Shown here piece by piece: positions 6,064 through 12,641 of a stretch of 14,120 nt of DNA. The notes beneath the pieces are model-generated. The model was not told the origin of the DNA. It was given only the letters and a program-made list of their open reading frames with translations, and did no database searches. This DNA is from Anaerolineaceae bacterium UBA700. Its GTDB lineage: Bacteria > Chloroflexota > Anaerolineae > Anaerolineales > Anaerolineaceae. The stretch covers positions 1 to 14,120 of the forward strand of contig DBMK01000288.1 in the NCBI GenBank assembly GCA_002298885.1. The letters are read 5' to 3'. How positions within the stretch are numbered: position 1 is the first letter of the stretch; the number at the start of each line of letters is the position of its first letter. Both the position numbers and the translations under genes were made by a program.

Positions 6064-6324
6064 ATGGCAGACCAAATTTCCAATGAAGAGAGGAAACGAT
6101 CGCGTGAAAGAGTCCGTACATTGATGGGCAAACATGGCAAGGACCTGGTTGATCCCTTTGCACAGCGCGAACGGTTACTGGCCTACCTGAAAAAGCTATA
6201 TGGTTATACCAACGATAAGGCTGTCGATGAAATGGAGCGACTCCTGAAGCAGTTTCGTACCATGAACAGGAGCTTATCCTTCCATCGCCCTCGGTCAATT
6301 TATAAGCATACCCGGGTTGATTAG
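6064..6324 (+). CDS. 86-aa small protein with YjbJ/CsbD-C-terminal-like module
   Basis: ATG at 6064 is preferred over 6061 because AGGAGG is then spaced 6 nt rather than 3 nt away. The protein is basic and helical: an N-terminal charged stretch (NEERKRSRERVRTLMGKHGK), then RLLAYLKKLYGYTNDKAVDE, then a basic tail. The middle block matches the 35-aa protein at 120-227 (LIGLLQEKYGYTKEQAEAE) and the recalled YjbJ C-terminus. So two genes under the same promoter family share one helix-YGYT-helix module. Function is unknown; a stress role is inferred from the YjbJ/CsbD likeness and the Dps neighbour. Confidence 0.7.
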   Translation: MADQISNEERKRSRERVRTLMGKHGKDLVDPFAQRERLLAYLKKLYGYTNDKAVDEMERLLKQFRTMNRSLSFHRPRSIYKHTRVD

Positions 6325-6369
6325 ACTGTAAACGCCAATTCGAATCAAAAATAAAAAGGAGAAAAGCTG

Positions 6370-6489
6370 ATGGAAGAAAAAATGATCAAGCCAAAGACAA
6401 AACGGTTATCCAGGAGTAAACGAACCCATATCCGTCGGATGAAGGCAGTAGCCTGTATTGCCGGAACGGTCTACCGGCCAGGCATCTAA
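6370..6489 (+). CDS. 39-aa highly basic peptide
   Basis: ATG with AAGGAG 8 nt upstream, TAA at 6487-6489, in line between two genes of the same unit. 12 of 39 residues are Lys or Arg against 2 Glu, concentrated in KPKTKRLSRSKRTHIRRMK, with a short C-terminal part ACIAGTVYRPGI. This composition suggests nucleic-acid or membrane-surface binding (inference). I do not recognise a family. Support comes from the good SD, the operon position and lack of any competing reading of this 170-nt gap. Confidence 0.55.
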   Translation: MEEKMIKPKTKRLSRSKRTHIRRMKAVACIAGTVYRPGI

Positions 6490-6504
6490 TAAATGGAGAA
6501 AATT

Positions 6505-6909
6505 ATGAAAAAAGAAGTGGGGTTGTGGGTTGATCATCAGAAGACGGTGATCGTTACGATTGAAGATGAGCTCGAAAAGGTACGCGAAATTAGATCGAAC
6601 GTGGAGAAGCATGTCCTTTTTTCAAGCGATACGAGCGCAAAGAGTTCCTTTGCCGTAAAGGGGCCAACTGCAGAAAATAAGCGCGACCGGCAATTTGACG
6701 AGCACCTTGGGCGCTACTACGAAGCGATTATCTCGCTGATTGGCGATGCCGACTCAATCTGGATCTTTGGACCCGGCGAAGCTAAAGTGGAGCTCGAAAA
6801 TCAACTGAGGCATAAATTACTAGGGGCGCGCGTCGAGGGAATTGAAACCGTGGATAAGATGACGGATCACCAAATTGCCGCGAAAGTCCGCGACCACTTT
6901 CAACGGTGA
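6505..6909 (+). CDS. 134-aa protein with GPGEAK motif, possibly eRF1-like (baeRF-type) fold
   Basis: ATG at 6505 is chosen (GGAG 6 nt upstream); the in-frame ATG at 6493 has no SD. The protein begins EVGLWVDHQKTVIVTI, then IRSNVEKHV, a polar stretch, DRQFDEHLGRYYEAIISLIG, SIWIFGPGEAKVELENQL, and ends VDKMTDHQIAAKVRDHF. A strand-DH-(K/R)-strand start and a GPGxxK turn before a helix recall the central domain of eRF1/Pelota and the bacterial/archaeal 'baeRF' relatives. I believe similar proteins are common as hypothetical proteins in stress-type operons. The assignment is from memory of motifs and is tentative. There is no signal peptide. It is the last intact gene of unit 3. Confidence 0.7.
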   Translation: MKKEVGLWVDHQKTVIVTIEDELEKVREIRSNVEKHVLFSSDTSAKSSFAVKGPTAENKRDRQFDEHLGRYYEAIISLIGDADSIWIFGPGEAKVELENQLRHKLLGARVEGIETVDKMTDHQIAAKVRDHFQR

Positions 6910-6913
6910 AGAA

Positions 6914-7416
6914 ATGCAAGGACAACCTGTGCAACGCAAGTTTAAATTATCGTTCTTTATTTATTGGGTGAACACGAACTGGGGACGCGCCTGACTGTGC
7001 TGGTCGGAGGGCGGGTGGCTGAAACGCTCGAATTTGGCGAAGCTTCCACCGGCGCAGTGGATGACCTGGCGCGTGCCACAGACCTGGCCCGCAAGATGGT
7101 CACCGAGTTTGGCATGAGCCCTGTCCTTGGCCCGGTTCGCCTGGCAACGGACATGCAAGCGAATTACCTCAGCCAGCAGCTCGGCCTCGTTGGCCGCGTC
7201 AGCCAGGAAACAGCCTCTCTGGTGGATACAGAGACGCGCCGGATTATCGAAGCGGCAGTGGGGGAAGCTACCCAAATTCTGGAAAGCCATCGCTTCGCCC
7301 TGGATCAACTGGCAGACTTGCTATGCAGTCAAGAAACAGTCGATGGCTCACAGATTGACGCCCTCCTCAGAAAAGTCGTAATTTGTGATCCGGCGATAGT
7401 TTTCCCGTCGAATTGA
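6914..7416 (+). pseudogene. ftsH: ftsH remnant: C-terminal M41 domain only
   Basis: From about 6952 to the stop at 7414-7416 the frame encodes the C-terminal part of FtsH's M41 protease domain: TRLTVLVGGRVAETLEFGEA, STGAVDDLARATDLARKMVT, EFGMSPVLGPV, then DTETRRIIEAAVGEATQILE and ETVDGSQIDALLRK. The AAA+ ATPase and the zinc-binding HExxH, needed for ATP-dependent membrane proteolysis, are absent. Similarity (YLLGEHEL) starts upstream of the only nearby start, a TTG at 6964 with no SD. In another frame an ATG at 6914 opens a 26-codon peptide (MQGQPVQRKFKLSFFIYWV...) that could be the original FtsH N-terminus, which would make this an internal deletion; that part is speculative. About 150 codons remain free of stops, so the loss is recent or the fragment is kept. 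Confidence 0.65.
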
Positions 7417-7763
7417 GCATTCTCTAGAAGAATCGGAAATTCGTTTTTTTTATTCAGAAGAAACTTTCTACAGGACTATCGGCAGGTTATCCAACAGCCT
7501 CGCCGAATGGAGTCATTAATATTTTCTTGGGGACGGACGATTTCAAATGACCTCTTCACCGGGCAAAAAATGTGGGGTTTTATTTAGGTTTAATTAGTAA
7601 CTTTTTTGGGATAGATTTATTAACTTATTATTGAGAAAAAAAGAAGAAGGGTGATTTTGGAAAAGTTAGTTTCTATTCATCAAATGCTTAAAGTAGTCAC
7701 GACCAATTTCGACGGTCAAATCTTGAAGCTTGTAATCCGCACTGATCGTCGTTTTCAGGAAAG
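7417..7763. other. AT-rich stretch without a convincing gene
   Basis: 347 bp between the ftsH remnant and the tRNA. It holds a weak hairpin plus T8 (7430-7451), several T-runs, and GGGGAC at 7534-7539, which resembles the promoter-module core but lacks a -10 at the correct distance. Both strands have short open frames near 7657-7763 that run into the tRNA gene and have no recognisable product. I see no reliable promoter, RNA or coding gene here. Confidence 0.5.
7430..7451 (+). terminator. Weak candidate terminator after the ftsH remnant
   Basis: GAAT (7430-7433) pairs with ATTC (7439-7442) across a 5-nt loop, followed by G and T8 (7444-7451). The stem is only 4 bp, extendable with mismatches. 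The T-run and the position just past the last unit-3 reading frame are the main support. Confidence 0.3.
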
Positions 7764-7835
7764 TGAGCGTGGAGAGGCTCGAACTCTCAACCAATGGCTT
7801 AAAAGGCCACTGCTCTACCATTGAGCTACACGCCC
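7764..7835 (-). tRNA. tRNA-Lys (anticodon TTT)
   Basis: The 72-nt - strand sequence folds as a complete cloverleaf. The acceptor stem is GGGCGTG/CACGCTC with one G-T pair and discriminator A. The D arm is GCTC-AATGGTA-GAGC. The anticodon stem is GTGGC/GCCAT with loop CTTTTAA (anticodon TTT). The T arm is GAGAG-TTCGAGC-CTCTC. The CCA end is not encoded. A sigma-70-type promoter lies immediately upstream (7850-7878). No clear terminator is visible below 7764. Confidence 0.96.
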
Positions 7836-7849
7836 GGATTGCGATCCCC

Positions 7850-7878
7850 ATTTTATCATGGGCCCCAAGGGACGTCAA
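7850..7878 (-). promoter_or_regulatory. Sigma-70-type promoter of tRNA-Lys
   Basis: On the - strand: TTGACG (7873-7878), 17-nt spacer, TAAAAT (7850-7855). Transcription would start near 7843, about 8 nt before the mature tRNA 5' end. Confidence 0.8.
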
Positions 7879-7898
7879 CGGATCAATCCCCTCCAAAT

Positions 7899-7923
7899 AA
7901 AAAAGGCCGCCTCTCAGCAGCCT
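7899..7923 (-). terminator. Intrinsic terminator downstream of the YgiT-type gene
   Basis: Read on the - strand: AGGCTGC, loop TGAGAG, GCGGCCT (7-bp stem with one G-T pair), followed directly by a run of T (complement of 7899-7904). It lies between the end of the zinc-finger gene and the tRNA promoter, so it would end the lepB/zinc-finger transcript. Confidence 0.7.
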
Positions 7924-7980
7924 CTACTCTCCACTCAATACTCTCTATTCTCAAATCTCTATTCTCTACTCTCTATATTT
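7921..7980. repeat. Pyrimidine-rich simple-sequence tract (GA-rich on - strand)
   Basis: About 60 nt consisting almost only of C, T and scattered A, with degenerate repeats of CTCTATTCT/CTCTACTCT. It ends with CTCTCTATATTT (7969-7980), which recurs exactly at 8286-8297 on the far side of the zinc-finger gene. It borders the stop codon of that gene. Confidence 0.6.
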
Positions 7981-8273
7981 CAATCATGATTGCGCGTTGG
8001 CCTGACCTGCCCCTTGGCCGGGCGCGCCGGCGTGGGTCGCGGCGGCCGGGGATTGGGATGCCCGGCGTTCGGCGCCAGCAGCAGGCTGAGCTGGTTCAGA
8101 GCGTGCACGTCGTACTCCCGCCGGCCGCACACGTCGCACGTCCAGGCCGGGAAATCCGGCACGGTGATCAGCTCATCGCCCAGCCACGTGAAATAAGTCA
8201 CGTACTGGCGGTGCATCTGGCCCCCCTGGCACTCCGTGCAGGGCATTGTATCGTCGGAGCGATAATGTTTCAT
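7980..8273 (-). CDS. YgiT-type zinc-finger protein (MqsA N-terminal-like), no toxin partner
   Basis: 97 aa. Two CxxC knuckles (C12-x2-C15 in PCTECQGGQM; C46-x2-C49 in WTCDVCGRRE) surround the characteristic VTYFTWLGDELITVPDFPAW segment. This is the YgiT-type zinc finger found as the N-terminal half of MqsA antitoxins and as stand-alone proteins. Residues 70-97 are Pro/Arg-rich and low in complexity. There is no helix-turn-helix domain, and no MqsR- or DUF4258-like toxin gene adjoins it. The ATG has no clear SD. It lies 42 nt after lepB in the same direction and may be read through from it. Flanking 12-bp direct repeats hint at insertion as a cassette. Confidence 0.8.
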   Translation of the reverse strand: MKHYRSDDTMPCTECQGGQMHRQYVTYFTWLGDELITVPDFPAWTCDVCGRREYDVHALNQLSLLLAPNAGHPNPRPPRPTPARPAKGQVRPTRNHD

Positions 8274-8315
8274 CGAAGCCGCATTCTCTCTATATTTTAT
8301 TCTATCACGATACGA

Positions 8316-8906
8316 TCAATTCTTTGCGCTCACCACGATCGGCTGCGAGAGGGTCTTAAATTGGTCCAAGGGCCAATAAATCACCAAAGCCTTACCCACG
8401 ATCAAGTCGTCCGGCACGAAACCCCAAGAATGCGAATCGGACGATTGGTTGCGGTTGTCACCCAGCACAAACAGGTTGCCTGCCGGCACCTGCCAGGTGC
8501 CGTTATAGGCCGGCGCCGCGGCAATGTATGGTTCGTTGATCTCCTGGTCGTTGACCAGCACCTTATTCGCCCGCACCGTCACCGTATCTCCGGCCAGACC
8601 GATAACCCGCTTGATATAGTCCTCTTTCTGGTTCTGCGGGAAGTGGAAGACGATGATATCGCCGCGGTGGATGTCGTTCAGCTCAAATGCCAGTTTATTT
8701 ACCAGGATGAACTCTCCGGGCATGAGGGTCGGCTCCATGCTGATGTTCTCCACCCTCACCCGGGCTACGACGCTATCGATCAGGAAATATAACACGATCG
8801 CCAGTACAATGGTCTGGAGGGTTTCCAGCAAAAATGTCACCCATCCGGGCCGCGCTTTCGGCTGCTGTACTGGTTCCGTGATTTCTTCAGAGCGAAAATT
8901 TTCCAA
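8316..8906 (-). CDS. lepB: Signal peptidase I
   Basis: 196 aa from a TTG start with GGAGG 6 nt upstream on the - strand. One N-terminal membrane anchor (about 23-43) is followed by the catalytic domain outside the membrane. The Ser/Lys dyad is visible: Ser56 in ENISMEPTL (box B) and Lys99 in DYIKRVIGLAGD (box D); box E is GDNRNQSSDSHSWG at about 149-162. The enzyme removes signal peptides from secreted proteins. Length fits the short Gram-positive/Chloroflexota type with a single transmembrane segment. A strong promoter of its own lies at 8968-8996, so it is separated from der. Confidence 0.96.
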   Translation of the reverse strand: MENFRSEEITEPVQQPKARPGWVTFLLETLQTIVLAIVLYFLIDSVVARVRVENISMEPTLMPGEFILVNKLAFELNDIHRGDIIVFHFPQNQKEDYIKRVIGLAGDTVTVRANKVLVNDQEINEPYIAAAPAYNGTWQVPAGNLFVLGDNRNQSSDSHSWGFVPDDLIVGKALVIYWPLDQFKTLSQPIVVSAKN

Positions 8907-8967
8907 TAGAATCCTCCAAAAACCTTTAAGAAACCTTTCCAGTCCTACTATTCATTCACTTTTCGTC

Positions 8968-8996
8968 ATTATAAGGCGGCTTTTAGGCAGAAGCAA
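8968..8996 (-). promoter_or_regulatory. Sigma-70-type promoter of lepB
   Basis: On the - strand: TTGCTT (8991-8996), 17-nt spacer, perfect TATAAT (8968-8973). The predicted start near 8961 gives a leader of about 55 nt before the TTG of lepB. Confidence 0.85.
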
Positions 8997-9044
8997 GGGT
9001 TTATTCCCGGTTCTTAGAATTTTATTAGGCGGCAGTGGGATAGG

Positions 9045-10406
9045 TTAATGCCTGGCCTTAAAAACCAGCCGGATCGGCGTACCCGTGAACTCATATTCCT
9101 CGCGGATGCGGTTTTCAAGGAAGCGTACGTACGAAAAATGGGCGATCTTAGGATCGTTGCAGTAGACCAGGAAGGTCGGCGGATCGCTGCGCACCTGGGT
9201 CCCGTAATAAATTTTAAATTCTTTGCCTGTTTTCGAGGTAACCTTGTGTGCATCCTGGGCCGCTTGCAGCACCGCGTTGAGCTGCGAGGTGCTCAGACGC
9301 GCCAGGCGCTCCTCCTGCACCTTGAGCGCCATCGGCATCACCTCATCCACCCGCTGGCCAGTCTTAGCCGAGATGAAGAGAATCGGGACGTAGGGCATGA
9401 AATTCAAATCCTTGCGGATGACCTCGGTGATCATGTTCATCGTTTCCGAGTCTTTTTCGACCGCATCCCACTTGTTAACCAGCACCACGCAGCTTTTCCA
9501 GGCTTCCAGGATATACCCGGCGATGTGGGCGTCCTGCGCCGAGATCCCCGCCGTGGCGTCGATCACCAACAGGGCCACGTCGGCCCGGTCGATGGCGCGC
9601 ATCGAGCGGATCACGCTGAATTTCTCCACACCCACTTCCACCTTACCCCGCCGGCGCATGCCCGCCGTATCGATCAGGGTGATGTCCAGCCCGCCGTATT
9701 CGATGTACGTGTCCACCGCGTCGCGCGTCGTGCCCGGGATTGGGCTGACGATGGCCCGCTCCTCGCCCACCAGGCGGTTGAGCAGGCTCGACTTGCCCAC
9801 GTTGGGCTTGCCCACGATGGCGATCTTGACCGATTCGTCCTCAACTTCTTCCTTTTCCTTGGGGAACGAGCTCACCAGGTCGTCCAGCAGGTCGCCCGTG
9901 TTTGTCCCATGCACGGCCGAGATCGGGTACGGGTCGCCCATCCCCAGCTCGTAGAACTGGGCGGCCTCCAGGCGGGTCACCTGGCTATCGGCCTTGTTGG
10001 CCACCAGGAACACCGGCGGAAAAGGCTGGCCGTCACGCTCCTTGCGGTTGCGCCTCAGCAGGTGCGCTACCTCCTGGTCAGCGGGGGTTACTCCGGCGGC
10101 CGCATCCACCAGGAACAGGATAGCGTCCGCATCCCGGATGGCAATCTCCGCCTGGTCGCGGATCTGCTGGATATATTCGGCCGAATCCAGCGAAAGCGGC
10201 TCTTTACCGCCCGTCGAAGGATCGATCCCACCCGTATCGACGATCGAATATTCGATCCCGTTCCACTCTGCCTCGGCGAACAGGCGGTCGCGCGTGGTTC
10301 CGGGCTTATTATCCACGATGGCAAGCTGCTCGCCGGCCAGGCGGTTGAAAAGCGTGCTTTTTCCGACGTTCGGTCTTCCGACCAGGGCTACTACCGGTTT
10401 GGTCAT
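9045..10406 (-). CDS. der: Ribosome-assembly GTPase Der (EngA)
   Basis: 453 aa, typical Der length. Two tandem GTPase domains are complete. Domain 1 has GRPNVGKST (10-18), DTGG (57-60) and NKAD (137-140). Domain 2 has GKPNVGKSS (199-207), DTAG (246-249) and NKWD (311-314). A C-terminal KH-like domain follows (about 360-453). Der is essential for 50S subunit maturation and acts on 23S rRNA-containing precursors in the cytoplasm. The SD is GAGG 7 nt before the ATG. The start overlaps the stop of a 32-codon ORF (ATGA), which itself overlaps the cdaR stop, so der is probably translated as part of the cdaA-cdaR transcript. Confidence 0.97.
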   Translation of the reverse strand: MTKPVVALVGRPNVGKSTLFNRLAGEQLAIVDNKPGTTRDRLFAEAEWNGIEYSIVDTGGIDPSTGGKEPLSLDSAEYIQQIRDQAEIAIRDADAILFLVDAAAGVTPADQEVAHLLRRNRKERDGQPFPPVFLVANKADSQVTRLEAAQFYELGMGDPYPISAVHGTNTGDLLDDLVSSFPKEKEEVEDESVKIAIVGKPNVGKSSLLNRLVGEERAIVSPIPGTTRDAVDTYIEYGGLDITLIDTAGMRRRGKVEVGVEKFSVIRSMRAIDRADVALLVIDATAGISAQDAHIAGYILEAWKSCVVLVNKWDAVEKDSETMNMITEVIRKDLNFMPYVPILFISAKTGQRVDEVMPMALKVQEERLARLSTSQLNAVLQAAQDAHKVTSKTGKEFKIYYGTQVRSDPPTFLVYCNDPKIAHFSYVRFLENRIREEYEFTGTPIRLVFKARH

Positions 10407-10501
10407 TTATCTTCCTCAAAACCCGGCTGGTTGTTCGTTTGGGCGGGCGTCAGGCAGCCGAGTCCCTCTTCCAGCCAGAAGTATTCTTCTAAATAAGTCA
10501 A
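10403..10501 (-). CDS. Candidate 32-aa ORF coupled between cdaR and der
   Basis: A TTG (10499-10501) overlapping the cdaR stop (TTGA) opens 32 codons ending in a TGA that overlaps the der ATG (ATGA). It therefore fills the 91-nt gap exactly. The encoded peptide begins MTYLEEYFWLEEGLGCLTPA and ends in an acidic stretch, FEEDK. It is acidic and aromatic with one cysteine, and I recognise no family. The double 4-nt overlap matches the cdaA/cdaR junction and favours a real coupled gene, but no separate SD is evident, and short open frames in GC-rich DNA arise by chance. Confidence 0.4.
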   Translation of the reverse strand: MTYLEEYFWLEEGLGCLTPAQTNNQPGFEEDK

Positions 10502-11754
10502 TGGATAGGCGTCGGCGTGGACGGCGGGGCAATCGTCACCGTCACCTCCACCGACTCCGGCAGGATCGATTCTACCGTAAGATCCGGCAGGCGCAGCTCC
10601 ACCCGCGGCGTGCGCTGGTAGGTGCCAATGTGGGTAACGTCGCTCAAATCCACGTACACCCGCAGGCTTTCAGAGCGCAGCGTGTCCAGCTCCGGCAACG
10701 GCCCTGAAAGGATCACGTCCACCGTCTCCGGCGAGATAGCCGCGCTGAACCCGGCCGGCAGCCCGTCCACCTCCACCGTATTATTGGTAAAGGTCAGGCT
10801 GCCTTCGATGGCCGCAACGCCCACCTGCACCAGCACGCTCGAATCGCCCACCACCGAAACACCTTGAGGCAGGTTGAGCGACAGGTGGGTGTCGAAATCC
10901 TGCTTGATGTTGTTGATATTCAGACCCTTCGTTTCGATATACCCCGGCAGGTTGTTGACCAGTTCCGGGTTGGCCGAGAAGACGGTCACGGCCGGCGGCG
11001 AGACGGTGATATTCGTCAGCCGGTAGCCGGTGGCCACCGCCCCAACCACGATCACCTTGACCACCACGTTACGGTATCCGCCGCGCTGGGTGATCACCTG
11101 AGTCACGGCCACCTGGTCCGGGGTGACCGTGATGCCGGTGATCGAATTTCCGTTCGAATCGACCACCTGGAGCTGAAGGGTTCGGTTGACCGTCTCGGTG
11201 GCGCCGGTGAGGTCCAGCACGGCCAGCACCTGGGCGGCCCGGTCGACCGCCGATTTCGGCCCGCTGACCGTAACTGAGCTGGGGTTCAGTGTGGGCGGGT
11301 CAGCCAGGAATCCGACGGCTACATCGCCGCGCCGGGTAAGCTGGATCGGCAGGCTGCGCGAAGTCAGTTGCTCGAGAGTCACCGTGAATTCGCTCGGCGA
11401 GCGCGACACCACCTCCACCGGGCCGATGCCGACCTGGATCTGGATCGGGATGGAATAAGACCCGGCCTTGAGTCCGGAAAGGTCAGCCTCCGCCCGCACC
11501 GGAATCAGTTCGTTGGTAATGCGGTCCCAGATCGAGCGCGGCGCTTTCAAATTAACCGTCACCGGCGGCGGCGCTTCACTGGTGATCACCAGCCCTGCAT
11601 CCTGGCCGATGATGTCCACCGGCACCTGGCGCGGGTAAATGCGCTCCTCCACTGGATCGGATGCGGTCACTGCCGTGATCCATACCGCAATCGAAAGGAT
11701 AAATGCCAGGATGAAAGAAGGTAAGTAGTGGGTTATCGTGCGCCAGGCTTTCAT
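10498..11754 (-). CDS. cdaR: CdaR (YbbR-domain regulator of CdaA)
   Basis: 418 aa. One N-terminal transmembrane helix (about 12-30) precedes four YbbR repeats of roughly 90 residues. Each carries a VxV signature: VTVNLKAP (65), VTVSGPKS (161), VTVFSANP (256) and VDVILSGP (345). The C-terminus is Pro/Thr-rich. CdaR sits outside the membrane and modulates the diadenylate cyclase CdaA in Firmicutes. Its ATG overlaps the cdaA stop (ATGA) with AGGGGAGG immediately upstream, implying coupled synthesis of the complex. In Firmicutes glmM usually follows; here der follows instead. Confidence 0.92.
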   Translation of the reverse strand: MKAWRTITHYLPSFILAFILSIAVWITAVTASDPVEERIYPRQVPVDIIGQDAGLVITSEAPPPVTVNLKAPRSIWDRITNELIPVRAEADLSGLKAGSYSIPIQIQVGIGPVEVVSRSPSEFTVTLEQLTSRSLPIQLTRRGDVAVGFLADPPTLNPSSVTVSGPKSAVDRAAQVLAVLDLTGATETVNRTLQLQVVDSNGNSITGITVTPDQVAVTQVITQRGGYRNVVVKVIVVGAVATGYRLTNITVSPPAVTVFSANPELVNNLPGYIETKGLNINNIKQDFDTHLSLNLPQGVSVVGDSSVLVQVGVAAIEGSLTFTNNTVEVDGLPAGFSAAISPETVDVILSGPLPELDTLRSESLRVYVDLSDVTHIGTYQRTPRVELRLPDLTVESILPESVEVTVTIAPPSTPTPIH

Positions 11755-12641
11755 CCTCCCCTATCCTTCCGGTTTTCGCTCTCCGGCACACGCAGCCACT
11801 TGAGGAATGCTCGCCACACCGTCGACGGCCGCGTTCCCGGCCGGTAGAAGGCCAGGAGCACATTTTCGAGCCGCTCGGTGTCCAGGCGTCGGATGATGCG
11901 CCCGCCGTGTGCGATGGAGATCGAGCCGGTCTCCTCCGAGACCACCAGCGCAATGGCGTCGCTGGCCTCCGAAATGCCGATCGCCGCCCGGTGGCGCAGG
12001 CCCATCTGGCGCTCCGGGGAGCGGTTCAGAATGCCGCTGGCCGAAAGCGGCATCACGCACGAAGCCGCCACGATCATGTTGTGGGCGATGATCACCGCCC
12101 CATCATGCAGGGGCGTGTTGGGATAAAACACCTGCAGCAGCAGTTCCGCAGTCACCTTGGCGTTGAGCTGCACGCCGGTCAGCACGTATTCCTGCAGGTT
12201 GTCATCGCGCTGGAGCACGATCAACGCTCCGTGCTGGCGAGCTGAAAGGCGCGCCGCCGCGCTGACCACCGCTTTGACCGTCTGCTGCATGGCTTCCATC
12301 GAGCCGTCGATCGGGCGCCGGGTAACCGTGCCCGAGCCGGCGCGCCCCAGCCTTTCCAACCCGCGGCGCAGCTCCGGCGCAAAAACGACCGGTATGGCAA
12401 AGATCAGTGCCGGCAGGATCGTGCGGGTCAGCCATGAAAAAGCTGGCAGGTTCACCAGGCTGGTCAGAAGGCTCAGGGCAATCGCCACCAGGATCACACC
12501 GCGCAGCAGTACCATGGCCTGCGTATCCCGCACCAGCAGCAGGATGCCGAAAAAGACCAGCGTGACCAGTGCCAGGTCGAGCACGGACAGCCAGTTGAGG
12601 CGCTGCAGCAGGAAGGAAAACTGTATTAACAGGTCAGACAC
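11751..12641 (-). CDS. cdaA: Diadenylate cyclase CdaA (c-di-AMP synthase)
   Basis: 296 aa from a GTG with GGAAG about 8 nt upstream. Three N-terminal transmembrane helices (about 20-38, 42-60, 72-88) lead into the DAC domain, with the catalytic DGA motif at 180-182 (PLHDGAVII) and RHR at 216-218 (GLRHRAAIGISE). The enzyme condenses two ATP into c-di-AMP at the inner membrane face; c-di-AMP controls potassium and osmolyte transport and cell-wall homeostasis. A C-terminal extension of about 40 residues is basic. It is the first gene of the cdaA-cdaR-der unit. Confidence 0.96.
   Translation of the reverse strand: MSDLLIQFSFLLQRLNWLSVLDLALVTLVFFGILLLVRDTQAMVLLRGVILVAIALSLLTSLVNLPAFSWLTRTILPALIFAIPVVFAPELRRGLERLGRAGSGTVTRRPIDGSMEAMQQTVKAVVSAAARLSARQHGALIVLQRDDNLQEYVLTGVQLNAKVTAELLLQVFYPNTPLHDGAVIIAHNMIVAASCVMPLSASGILNRSPERQMGLRHRAAIGISEASDAIALVVSEETGSISIAHGGRIIRRLDTERLENVLLAFYRPGTRPSTVWRAFLKWLRVPESENRKDRGG

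Noticed and set aside
7530..7565. GGGGAC plus a nearby GAT at about 7534-7546 as a fourth copy of the promoter module.
   Set aside because: The upstream block does not fit and there is no TANNAT 19 nt downstream (CTTCAC instead); no gene follows.
7657..7822. Open frame on the + strand starting at a TTG near 7657 and running antisense through tRNA-Lys; also an open - strand frame in 7666-7896 covering the tRNA.
   Set aside because: Both overlap the tRNA gene, neither has a recognisable product, and the tRNA with its own promoter explains the sequence.
7764..7835. tRNA-Lys as an integration site with a duplicated 3' end.
   Set aside because: No second copy of the tRNA 3' segment and no integrase gene are seen in the window.
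9048..10496. Long + strand open frame antisense to der, and similar long + strand frames opposite cdaR and coaE.
   Set aside because: These are mirror frames of GC-rich coding DNA; the - strand genes carry full family motifs while these frames show none.
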